Shown piece after piece: positions 12,214 through 24,000 of a stretch of 64,000 nucleotides of DNA (its first letter is position 1; each line of letters starts with the position of its first letter). This DNA is from Albula goreensis. Taxonomy: Eukaryota; Chordata; Actinopteri; Albuliformes; Albulidae. The translations under genes and the position numbers were made by a program. A model generated the notes under the pieces. The model made no database searches and was not told the origin of the DNA. It saw only the letters and a program-made list of their open reading frames with translations. The DNA is taken from contig CM040743.1 of assembly GCA_022829145.1 (NCBI GenBank), positions 7,574,646-7,638,645 on the forward strand. Reading direction: 5' to 3'.

Positions 12214-12335
12214 TCTGGAGTGTACTGTAATACAACACTACATTATAGTATAATTCCACATCATCATGCTGTAATTCAGCATCAGACCATACTGCAATCG
12301 AGCACTACTGTAATCGAACACGACAGAGCAAAGTA
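12214..12335 (+). repeat. Degenerate CTGTAAT-type repeat, left part
   Basis: Just after the rp1 stop codon, variants of TACTGTAATNCAACA recur (TGTACTGTAATACAACAC, ATGCTGTAATTCAGCATC, ATACTGCAATCGAGCAC, TACTGTAATCGAACAC). The same motif resumes after the MITE at 12763, so the MITE seems to have inserted into this array. It probably lies in the rp1 3'UTR. Confidence 0.6.
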
Positions 12336-12763
12336 CAGTGAACCCTCGTTGTAGCGGACCTTGTTTAAACATTTCAGTTATAATGGACTATTTCTGCTGT
12401 AACAACATGTGGGGTCTGTTCTGGTTAATATTGGTTAAAATTCCCCTCACTGTTCTCTCTTTCCCTTGCTTACTCTGTATTTTTTCTTTACCTGTTTCTC
12501 TCTTCCCCCTTTTTTTTAATATACGTTGTTATTGGTAGCTATTACGGTGGTGCCACATCGTATCACAGAGGATTCTTTGGAAACTTAATTAAACTGACAC
12601 AGTCTGAGTATTGTTGTACACGGAACTCTGAGTAAATATGGCTTGGTACTACAGCTGAGGTGGGAATACTGTGTGTTTTTTATTATCACCCGGTTGTATC
12701 GTACTATTGGTTATGACGTACTCCCTTTCCCCTCAATCAGTCAAGTTTAACAAGGGTTTGCTG
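12336..12763 (+). mobile_element. 428 bp MITE with TA target site (pogo/Tigger-like ends)
   Basis: The left end reads TA|CAGTGAACCCTCGTT. The right end, reverse-complemented, reads TA|CAGCAAACCCTTGTT. The ~15 bp terminal inverted repeats match at 12 positions and are flanked by TA on both sides (12334-12335 and 12764-12765). 'CAGTRAACCCTYGTT' ends with TA duplication are typical of non-autonomous mariner/pogo (Tigger) relatives. There is no transposase reading frame inside. Confidence 0.65.
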
Positions 12764-12895
12764 TACTGTAATCCAACATTGTACTATTCTGTAATTCAAC
12801 ATTGAACAAAACATAAAAGAACATATTTACCATTTATTGTAATCTAAAATTGTACCATACTGTAATCCAACTCTGCTGTAATTCAGTGTAAAGAA
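12764..12895 (+). repeat. Degenerate CTGTAAT-type repeat, right part
   Basis: Continuation of the array interrupted by the MITE: TACTGTAATCCAACATT, ATTCTGTAATTCAACATT, ATACTGTAATCCAACTC and GCTGTAATTCAGTG. Spacing is irregular. No coding content. Confidence 0.6.
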
Positions 12896-14326
12896 GCAAG
12901 TGCAAACCTCAACATCTGAAGTGTAAAAGTACTGTACTTTGGTTATTTGATTGATGCCATACATAATGTACAGCTGTTGTTTCTACTGAGATGTGTTTGT
13001 ATACTTGATTCATCTATAAAAAAATATGAATGATACATTTTAAAAGACGTAAAATGCCTAAACAACTATGGGTAAAGATTTTTTACAAACACGTGGTGCC
13101 TGAAACTTTCTATGTAAAATAATTCATTTTTTTTTCTGTATAAAATGTCTTCAGCCCGTTTAAAAGTGAATGTACTGGTTATCATTGTAAAATTAAGTTT
13201 CTCCCACAGCTAAGCTTTCCATTACGCATTACCTATTACTCAGACACTGAATGACTCTCATGAAAGAAAAAAAAAACCATCCATAAATCTCAGTGCCTCT
13301 GAGAGAGGGTGGTAAATGCTTTTGCAAAAAAAAAAAAGTTAATTAAATTAATATATTTTTATTAATTACATCAAGAAACTGAATACCCCAAGCTGTTTAT
13401 TTTACATGACACTGTGGTTTGGATTATCTGTCAGCAGTATTTTATGAAACATACATACTCATACATTAGTCTTGAGAAATGATCTTCCCTGTGAATCATT
13501 TGTAATAGCGTTTTATGGACTGTATGCACATATCATTGAGCAGTTAATATTGTTCTGTGGCTCTGCAGTGAATAGTATGTGTACCTGAATAATTAATCAG
13601 AACTTTTACAGGATGAATAATGTACAGGGCATTGTGCTTGGTCAGAGGAAAGAATGAATGGCGCGTCTATATCGCAACCTTGAGCAAGGCACTTAATCTG
13701 AATGGGATATTCATGATTTCATTCATGAGTTCATTCCCACTGTTGGTCAGTTTAAAACTTAAAAAAAAAAACAATTGTATCTCAAAGTATCTTATTTAAA
13801 AGCTACTCTTGTGTATTAAAGTTGTGTTTTCCGGCAGTTGAGATTGTGTGGTTATTACTGGATATGCAGAATTTATACGTATTTGCAGTGGTTTTACATG
13901 TCTATAGCAGCACATTTCTACAGGCAGCTGAACTGTATCACTGTGTTCAATGTGCTTCCATCCCTGTAGAACAGTGGCTTTAGTGAGCAAATATGTATCA
14001 ATTAAAACAAACCTCTGGATCCCATAACCCAGAGATAATTGTTTCATATTTGCAAATATGTTTTCATGTCCTATGTGAGTTTAATGGTAATGATATCGTT
14101 GTCTGTTTGGAACAATGTGAGAGCAGTGGAAGTAACACAGCTACCAGGGACAACAGCCACAGGGACACTCTGGGTGTGGCTTGAACCTGCCTTGAGCCCG
14201 GAGAAGAACGGCTTATGGAATGGTGTTTCTATAGTTACAGGTTAGTTATCTTTTCACAGTAATGAGATAACACCAGCCAGCCTTACCCTCCTCTACCCCT
14301 TTTAGAGGGCCCTGTGTCCTAAATGT
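12896..14326. other. rp1 3' flank / intergenic
   Basis: AT-rich DNA with short A-runs near 13270, 13326 and 13760. 'CTTGAGCAAGGCACTTAATCTG' near 13679, quoted in two parts as CTTGAGCAAGGC and ACTTAATCTG, is a fragment of the common fish SINE body. The rp1 polyadenylation site could not be placed with confidence. No gene seen. Confidence 0.5.
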
Positions 14327-14342
14327 CCACTAGGTGGCACCA
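14327..14342 (+). promoter_or_regulatory. CTCF-like motif, plus orientation
   Basis: CCACTAGGTGGCACCA fits every position of the CTCF core consensus CCASYAGRKGGCRSYV. It lies between rp1 and xkr4 and points toward xkr4. Occupancy is inferred only. Confidence 0.5.
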
Positions 14343-17199
14343 GTAGATTAAAAATGGAGCTCGGTCTTCAACTGCTTGGGAAACAAGTGCTGTTCTGTGA
14401 TGTTATGAAAATATTAATTCCTCCATTTGAATCAGGGAAAAAAAATATATATATTTTTTTAAGAAAATGCATTTACGTGTAATGCTTGTCTTGATCTTCC
14501 ATGGAAGTATTTTCACAGCTTGTCTCCAGACAACAATATTTTTTTAAAAATCTGTAAAATATTCGTAATACACTTTGATGTGCAGATCCATCACTCAATC
14601 TTTATGTAGTGTAGTGTCCTTTCAGTCAGGTTGTAATATAGCAGTTGTAAAAGAGACAGTTAAATAAAAGAAAAATTGATCTCATTCAAGGCAATTGAAC
14701 CAGAAAATTTGAAGAATTTTTGCAAATCTGAAAATTACATAAAAATAAAATATAAAACTAAGTAAACAAATCATGATGGTTGTTTACACATATTTGGACA
14801 AAAACAGGTTTATTATGGGGCGGGCTTCAACACTATGAATGTTATATTATTACACATGAATGATTTATCTCATATGTAAAATATCAACCATGCTGAAGTT
14901 TAAAGGGGCAGTGAAGCAAAAAATACATAAAATTCATAACTTCATAATTAACATTTTACAAAGAAATAAGTCATGCTTCTGCCCCTACTTAATTTCCACA
15001 AGCTTATCTCTGATGTCTTATTGCGATATGTGAATATTATCTTAAAATAATGTTTACAGTATGTGAGGTTTAGGAGCACACTCTGGTCTGCATCTGTCAA
15101 TCATTCTTCCAGTTTAAATCCGCTGTGTCCGTGGTTACACTGAAAATAGGTGTGGCTGGCAGAGAATGATGTCACCTGTCATGTGACCGCTGACAGCCAA
15201 AAGCTTGGACTGTGTGGGCGTGGTTTGTGCTGCCACTCTGCACACATGAGGGGCCTATATGGGGGGGGGGGGTGCCTCACACTCTTCCAAACACTCAATG
15301 ACTCTGCTTTACAGTGTGATCGTACTGGAGGTATATGTATAGTGTATGGTTAGTCTGGGTTCTGTGTCTCTGTGGGAACAGGTGGTGCAGGAGAAGAAAA
15401 TGCTACAGGAACTTCCTCATCTATGTCACTACTGTCATCTCTGTCTCTGCCTGTTCTCTCTTCTGTATTCAATTTAATTACAATTAAAATGTGCTTTATT
15501 GACATGACAAAATTGTACAATTACGTTACCAAAGGATGTACTCCTTTCTCACTCTCTCACTTTCCCCCTCAATCTGTCAACGCCATCGAGGTGAGACAAA
15601 AAGCTAACAAACCACAGATAAACAGGAAAAACAGAAAGTAGAAAGAGGAAGAGGAAAGATGATCTGTGCAAAGCTGACTACAGACGGCACGCAGCTTTGT
15701 GCTCATCTCTGGGGCGTCTCTAAACCTAGGCTCTGCCTGTGGTGCGGTTACTATGGCAACGTACCTGCGTCTCAGCCGCTTCATGGAGGCAAACCTCCTG
15801 AACTGGAGCGCGAATTGACGCCAGTCGGTCCTACAGAGCCAGCAGACCAAGCCGCAAAAAAACGAGGACAAAATGGAATCAATACAGTTTCAAAAGCGCA
15901 GGAAAATGGCAGTGTCACTTTGATATTATGCCATTCAGCCACCATACGCCAGAAACAAAGTCAATGAGAATATGAATGTCTTAGCCATACTTTATGACCT
16001 TCTGTGAGAAATGTATGTTTTTAGATGAAGCAGTCGCAGCAGGAGCTGGAGAAGGCCTACCGCTTCATTGCATAGCAGAAGGCAAGAACTACATGCCTTC
16101 CCCGCGGATGTTATGCTGCATTGTATGCTTCCCCCACCCCAGTCTGTTACCGTTTTTGAATGCCACTTTGGTGCAAAAAATAACATTAATGGGATGTCAG
16201 AACATGTTCTAGTATGCAAATTTTCTTTCCCTCTTCCACGTGCGTCGATTGTTCTGTTTTTGTGGTCCCCAGGCTATGAATGCGGCCCACAAAGAGAGGG
16301 CGTGTCCAGAGCACGGCATCCAATACTGGCTCTAAAATATTATGCAATACCAGTAAACTCACTACGCACAAGAGCACGTGCTGTCAAAACACCTCACATA
16401 CGTCTGTGACGGTTAACCTAAACCACCCCCTTCCACCAATAAATATACGCCCATTAATTTCCACGGTACACCTCAACACACACGCCAGCTTAGTTGACCC
16501 GGAGTTATTACGCTACAAAACTCGCCTTTCTTCTGGGAGCTCTCCGTGGTGCTGATCCGTATCAGTACCCACGCCTTACAATACACTGCGCATGCAACAA
16601 AATGAGGCATTAAATTGTAAGTTGAACGTGAATTAACCTGCACTGGCCCAAATCAACCTGCGGGAATTAAAAGGGCTATGCTTCGCTGCAGTTTATAGTG
16701 AGCGATTTAAAAATGCTGTTGAAAGTTAATAGCGCCAGGCTCTCTTGACGGCTCGCCTTGCTTTATGCAAAATGAATAATCCATGACTTTAATGTTGTAT
16801 CTTCCTCAAATTTCACAAAAAATATAATATAACAAATACGGTTTTCATCAAAGCATAACAGTGGGGTGGTTATGCATATACAAACAGAATCAGTTTTGCC
16901 ATGAATTCATAGACTGCCTATAGATTTCTGCTTGTAAACGTAGTTTTAAATATGTATGTGCATTCATATTGGAACATATATTTGAAAACTGAAAATTATC
17001 TTCACTACAACTCTGCGTATTTTGACGATGGATTTGTATTCCTATATGGATCCGTAATACGTAAAATTAAAACTCTGACAGAGTCAACCGTTTCGATCCC
17101 ATTATGTGCTATACAGTGTATACTGCGGTGGTTGGAGCTAAGGAAATTGTGGCAGGGGACCGAGGACGAGTTTTTCAAAGCAATGATGTCATAGCTTAA
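14343..17199. other. Intergenic between rp1 and xkr4
   Basis: No gene supported. It contains a G-run of about 13 near 15260, a segment near 15465-15540 like the 'caattaaa...gctttattgacatgaca' repeat of fish genomes, and an NRF1-like GCGCATGC near 16587. Several open frames at 15.3-16.6 kb overlap on both strands and show no family resemblance. Confidence 0.45.
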
Positions 17200-17412
17200 A
17201 TTTGAGCCATGGGAGAGCATATGGCTCCTACACGCTGCCGAGAGGAAGTGTTGCTTTGTTGTGAACAGGCGGCGCTGCGGCCGGCGGAAGAGGAGGTCGC
17301 CCAGCCCAGTCGCTGCTCACTGGTGCACAGAAGCGGGGAGAGAGAGGAGGAAGACAGAGAGGAGAAGGAAGGAGAAAGACGGCGTAGCTTTGGGAAAAGG
17401 AAGGCTGCTATA
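17200..17412 (+). promoter_or_regulatory. xkr4 5'UTR / promoter-proximal GC-rich region
   Basis: A GC-rich, then purine-rich (GAGGAGGAAG-type) leader directly before the xkr4 ATG. No in-frame stop separates an upstream ATG at 17209 from the conserved start at 17413. No TATA box is evident. The transcription start was not located. Confidence 0.4.
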
Positions 17413-18095
17413 ATGGCCGCCAAGTCCGATGGGGTGATAAAAATGAAAAAGAGCGATGTGGCGTTCACACCATTGCAGAACTCGGATCATTCGGGCTCGG
17501 TGCAAGGGCTCAATCCAGGATCACAGCCGGACTCGGGAGCGGGAGAGGGGGACTTCGTGAATGCGGACTCGCGCTGCTGCGGCTCCTCTTCGACGTGTCT
17601 TCGTCTCGGTAGGGAGCAGCAGAAGTGGACAGTCTGGGACGCTCTCTGGATCCTAGCCGCGGTTGCGGTCTATTTCGCCGACGTGGGCACAGATGTGTGG
17701 CTCTCCGTCGACTATTACCTCCACAACGACTACTGGTGGTTCGGCCTCACTTTGTTTTTCGTGGTGCTCGGTTCATTTTCGGTCCAAGTGTTCAGCTTTA
17801 GGTGGTTCGTACAGGATTTCAGCACCGAGGAGAGCTCGAGCGCCGCCAATTGCTCTCACGTGGACGGGAAGCTCCTAAGCGGCTCGGCATCTCACGGGGA
17901 TGTGGGTGCCCACCCGTCTACACCCCAGAGACAGGCGTCCACCGCCAGCAAGAGCAACACCACGACAAACAGCACCAACACCACCGCAAACAGCACCGCC
18001 GCGACCCGGACTAAGGAAAGGTCGACATCCCTGTCCTTCTGTATTTGGTTCATGCAGTCGATCATTCACATCCTGCAGCTCGGACAGATATGGAG
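17413..18095 (+). CDS. xkr4: xkr4 exon 1
   Basis: Begins at the conserved MAAKSDG and ends at TGGAG|GTAGGT (GT at 18096-18097) in phase 2. It encodes the cytoplasmic N-terminus, the first membrane segments (about residues 76-98 and 109-128) and a Ser/Thr/Asn-rich loop ending ILQLGQIWR. The frame is open 68 codons further upstream to an ATG at 17209, but similarity to human XKR4 starts at 17413. Confidence 0.93.
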
Positions 18096-21000
18096 GTAGG
18101 TGCTCTTATTGTGGATACAATTACCTCTGTGAAGGTACTCATATTCAGCCTGTAGGCTACACGCGCACTGGAGCGTGTCGTCCCATCACATCTTGATAGC
18201 CTACTGATAAGCTGGCCGCTCCATCCAACTAAAATCGTCAGTCCTGGTGTGGAAGTATTGGCGTTGAACCTACGGCAAATGGGATTTTTTAAGGCGAGAG
18301 GTTTTTAGTCTTACCTTCACAATATCCCACTTTTACAAACGTGTAGTCATCATATTTACCCATTTAATTATTCCAAGTTGTTGTTTCCACATAGGCCTGT
18401 GCAACTTGCCCATCTTGGAGACGAAATGTTATAGGCTATATGTGGATTCAATTTAATATCTCCAATATTGCATGTGGATAGCATTTGGTTTTCTCCTTAT
18501 TTCAATGGTGTATGATCATCGATATGATCCAAGATTTATGATTGTAGCATTATGAAGACTGCATGAGGTCAAGCGAATATTACAGATCTGTTGGAAATGA
18601 CACAGAGCTCCTTATTAATATTTTGCAAGGATGGGCAGGACACACACAGGGTGTTCACATGTAATTAAAGAGTCCAACAGCGCATGAGACTAACTTTTCA
18701 ACTGTTCTATGCATGTCTCGGTTGACAGATAAAGAGCCTTTGAGCATCTCTTGATTGTCTCGATGTCTTCTGAACACTTATATGTAAGACGTAAAGGCGA
18801 TCTTTCGATAGTCTTGAATAGGTGGGCAATACTATTCAGTCATGTAGCCTAAGAGACAAAAGGATCTTTGGGCAGTTGGAAAAAGTCTTTAGTATTTGCA
18901 TTCAATTTCAGGTGTTTCAATGAGTTGCTAATAAATTCCCGTCAGTAAAGTCATAGACAGAAAATATTATGGATCTTATTAATTAAAGTTATATAAAAAT
19001 AGAAGGCTACTTTGTCATGAGGTTTGTCACTAAAGACGTAATAAACAGGAGCGTATGGTTCCGTTCTCCATGGCTTTTAATTTAATTTAATATTGCTCAG
19101 TCAGAAAAGGACAAGGGTCTGTAAGATTTCGTTCTGCCACACAGGAAGTGACATCACCCCGTGTTTCAGGTGCAAACCGGTTCTTGATTTAAAATAACAG
19201 GACTCCAGTCTTCTGGGATAGAAGCTACAATCGCACAGCCTGTGCTGTTTGATCGGTTCTTTTAAGACCTAACCGTCATTACGTCATTTGTTCCTGATCT
19301 AGAATGGAATAAGCCCGCCCAGAATGTAGATAGGGGGTCCAGCGAGGAAACAGCGAGAGGTCTGAAAATGTCACACCAAGCCAATGGTTAAAAATAGCAG
19401 ACTCAAAAGAGTTAAATTGCTTGCATTTCTGCATTACTGCTGAAATAATTGAAAATTAGAGCACATTTTTCTAACCTGCTCGAGAGTAACGATCTTAGAG
19501 CAGGATTTGAACAGCTATGACATTGCGAGTGGAGATTCACAGAGGTCCAGGGTCTGTCATTCTTCAGCAGTATATTTGTGTGTGTAAAGGCGCGTCCTGT
19601 ATTCAGTTACTGAGCTGGGTTCCACATTCACCAGTCAGAAGCAGCATGCCGTAGTGCCTCTTATTGTCATGTGGGATCAGCCGATGCGTTTATGGACAGC
19701 ACAAAGAGGATCAGAAATGCTTTTAACTGGCTTTTCTATGTGAATGTTATGAGTTTCTTTGCCTTTATGGAGATGCAGGCATCAGTAGCAAATAAACCTC
19801 ATTATTCATGCACTGCCTTTGTGTCTCTATAAATCCTGTTCCAACTATAGGAATATATTTAAATGGACTTCTCACATATTACAAGCTTTTCTTCTGCTGT
19901 AATGGCTTCTAAGTTAAGTCAGTTTGATGCAATCTGCTAACTGTGCTCTGCTTTTGTGCAACAATTAGTTGTCACTAAAAGGAAATCTCAGGTAACCACA
20001 ACATGAAATCACAGTGTGCCTAATTTTCCATATGGTTAGCTACCCCTTCATCCCCTTTGTGACGTGCAGTCTGAAGATCTATGAATATTTTCATTTGACA
20101 TAATTTGCAATGGTGTGGAATTTATATACAGCAGCTTTTTGAAGTTATGGACACAGTTTAAAATGGGTTGTCCTGTGGACTGTGGGTGTAATGTAATGTA
20201 ATGTAATCTTAGATACTTTATATGAGTAAGTAATGCCCTGAATATATAAACATAAATATCTGATTAATGGCTATTCGTAGGGCAGTTAAAATGGAGAGAA
20301 ATTGTGGGTGGGACATTCATTGTGCCCTTCTCCCTTAGATCCTCTGTACTGGCTGTACCCCCTGAGAGCCCTTAAACATCACTGAATGAGAACATGCACA
20401 GATAGCAGCTCACTGGACCATCATCTGTTATCATCTAACACGTATTGAGCAGAGGCTTCAAATTATTTGAGACTTTGCCTGGGAAAGTCAATAGGTATTT
20501 TGAAAATGAACCACAGGGAACATTTTTAGCTGGATGTGCTTTGCAGTACCGAGGCAACACCCACAATTAAATTACAAGGCTAATTTATAGATGCTTGTGT
20601 GTGCAGCAAAGTGCTTTTTTCAGGTTCTGTCTTCTCATGGACCAGCACCAAGTGCCTTTTAAAATGATAATGTTGCTGAAGTTAAAACATTTCTTGACTT
20701 TTTGTTCCCCTCTCCACTTCTTTTGCTGTGTTTTAGGAAGTGGCTCATGACTGAAGGCACTGTTTTTGACTTTAATTTACATCACAGTGTGTCCAGGCAT
20801 TACTAATCACTGTATACTGTGTGTTTAGGCAGTACTAATCATTTTTATACTGTGTGTTCAGGCATTGCTAATCATTTTGTACTTGTGCTCCCTATGTGAT
20901 TACACTTTTGGTGAGCAGCACCATTTGCCGAGAGCCGAACAAGCGGCACAGAGACACAGAGACCCAGGAAATATGCCTGCAGTTCTGTCGAGATGCAGAT

Positions 21001-24000
21001 AAAATATTTACCATTTATTGAATGATGGAGGAGAGCTCTCTGCAGCTGTGAAGGCGACTGTGGCCAATTCGCAGTGCAGCTCAGAGAGTCGGAGGTCGAC
21101 ACTTGCTTGTGGACATCAGAGGCAAATTTGGAACACTGAGACCCACAGTGAGCAGAGCTTCCGCTTGCTGTCAGTCTCCATTTATATTGACCAATGGAAG
21201 GGCATGTCTAGCTGCAGCCGAGCTCTGCGATTGGTTCAGATCAGCAGGTGACTGATGATGCATGGAATCTCTGCTGATCCTGGGGTTCACAGAGCCTCAT
21301 CCCTCTGCATCATTTCAGGCCCATAACTACAAGTTACTTTGTTAACTTTTCATTGGTCTCGGTGTTTTCATGGATTCAGGTACAGAAAAGCAGCTGAAAT
21401 GATTCTGTGAATTGGTTGCAGTGCAGGTCTATAAATACCAAACATAACTGTTTAGCACACTGTATCCTACAGAGTAAATTAGAATATCTTTAGTCACGCA
21501 CACCTAACCTGCTGCCTCAGAGGTACACACCAATAATAAATATATCTGCTTAGCAATGAGGTATATTTTCTTAAAATTAACAACACCTCATTGCATTAAC
21601 TGTGTTGTCATCATAATTGCTCTTTAAATTCCACCCCTTTGGCAAACGTTATGGTCACAGTGAGGAAAGGGGACTCCAAGGACACGCAGTCTGCGAAAGC
21701 TTCGAAGATCCAGGAGGAAGTGCCAGAGATACTCATTGTTTCGGTGCCATTTCATCACTGGCAGAGAATCAGACTCAGTGGGGCTGAGTCAGAGAGCATG
21801 AGGGTTATTGTGAGTTTTGATGTTTTGATGGCAGAGAATGTAACTTTAGTAAATCTTTCCTTTCTATGAGACCAAGCATTTCCTTTTACCTGTGCCTCAG
21901 GTCCTGTGGCTTGGCTTGTTGTTGAGAGTCATAACTATGAGCCAGATAAACCACTGTTCCCATTGAGGTATGATGCCACACAGTACTGGGATTGCTGCTT
22001 GCTAATAAAGGCATTTGTCTGATTTGCTGCACTTTGGGGCAGAACAAGAAATAAAACAATTGGTCAAAAGAGAGAAGACAAAACTGTGAGTGACACTCAC
22101 ATGAACTCATCTTTGAATGCTACATGAAACTTACAATTTACATTTGTTCAGAAGGACATGGACTGAGCAATGCACTTTTCTCAGTGGCACAGCGGAAGTG
22201 CCGCACAGAGCTCAACATCCCCACCACCATTCATTTCAAAAGGTGATTCTTGTTTTTGAATGAAGAAAACGTATTGTCTGTATATTCTACTGACTCAGTA
22301 TTGGCCAGACTGATACTTATTGTGGTACAGCAGTGATTGAAAGTATTTTATCCCTCACGTACATGAAGGCCCATGTTTATGTACCGATTACTTATTTACT
22401 ACTGTATTGCCATATTCGACCCATGTCACGGCTGTTCAAATCATTAATAACCCATTAATAGCCTTGAGCTGCTTCACAGGAGAGTTCACGCGTTTCACGG
22501 GACTGAGTGCTCGAACGGTCGTCATGGGTTACACACATAACCGAGTTTCAGAGCAGGTTCGTGGCTCGCGCCCGGTCTCTCGCTGAAAACAAAACCGCTC
22601 CACATTAGCTGTGCCATAGTGCAGCAATTAACAGCTCGTTAACCCGTACTTTCATGCAGAGGTGCTCCATACAAGCGGCATGGACCACCTGATTCATCAC
22701 TGCCATTAATGATTCATATTCTGAAAGTAATCGGTCACAATGACACAATCTGATATTCACACCTTCATAATTTTTTACTTAAAAAAAAGATGGAGGAAAA
22801 GGCTGCAGATGTGAAGCCGTTATCATATTTCAATGAGAACGTTAAAGCTCTTATCTCTGGAATTCATTCTGAATGAAATGATGTTCGGCATAGTATGGTT
22901 TTTTATGGTTAAAAACAATGTTGTCATTAAAAGCCTACATGTTAGAGAGTGAGGTTCTGGAAGACAACTTTCTGGCTCTGAAGGTTTTTCAGTCTCATTC
23001 ACAGTCTGTTTTTAGAAGGATCACTTGGAAGGTGAACTCAGCCTAGCCACTTTGTAGTTACATATCAGCAGTAACTATTATACCTTAGTAAGGAAGAGTA
23101 CATCTTTTTCATTCATGTTAGTGGCTCTCAAATTTAAGAGGATGTGTAAGAACGAAATGTGCGCTTCAATTTGTAGCTCAAGTTAAATACAAAGTGCACT
23201 GCTCATCCAGGTCAACTGAACTGAATTAGCTTGAAGCAAATTCAATGTCACTCAAGGTACGGTAAATTGAATGTAAATTGAAGATTTCGAGTGAACACCA
23301 GGACTTCTCTGCCTTTTTTACATCAGTGTGCGTCATGACTCTCACCAAGTAATGGGTTGTTTCTAGTCCTCGTTGTGCTTTTGGTTTTTCAAAAACATCA
23401 AGTACCTAACACAATGTCTGTGTTTTACCTCTGAATTTTGCAGGTTGCGAGTTTGACCTGTCAGGGTGAACCAATGTGGCAGCATTATGTGGGGGTATCA
23501 CCAAACTATGCACCATTATATATGGAGAAAAAGTGGAGGAACTTATACAGAGACACACCGCAGACCTTTCCACAGAGGACACGAATGTATACCATTCTGC
23601 TAAGAGTGACTGTGGAACATTATGTGGAGGTATAACATTCTGCAGAGAGCAGAACAGTCTGCCTAAAGCAAGAGCATAGAAAATCCATCCATCTTCACTT
23701 ATTGGGCAAAGGGTAGGGTGACAACCTCAACAGGTTTCCAGTTTCTTACAGGATCACACAGTCAAAAAGGTAATGCTCAGTTTGGCATAAATTCAATCCA
23801 CTTAATCTGGATGAATTTGGACCCTGGGACAAAACCAAATGGACACAGGAAGAACATGTAACCCCTCAGAAATGGCCCAGCCATGGTGGGAATCAGACCA
23901 GGGTCCTTCTGACTATGAGAAATCACTGCAGCCACTGAGCCACTGTACTCCACAACTTCCTTTCCAAACAAAAGAGCAACATATTTTAACATTTGTAATG

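Noticed and set aside
15465..15540. 'caattaaa...gctttattgacatgaca' segment as a named retroelement end
   Set aside because: Looks like a recurrent fish repeat, but too short to assign a family or boundaries.
15300..16600. Possible extra gene between rp1 and xkr4
   Set aside because: Several short frames on both strands overlap, with no consistent splice sites or protein family match.
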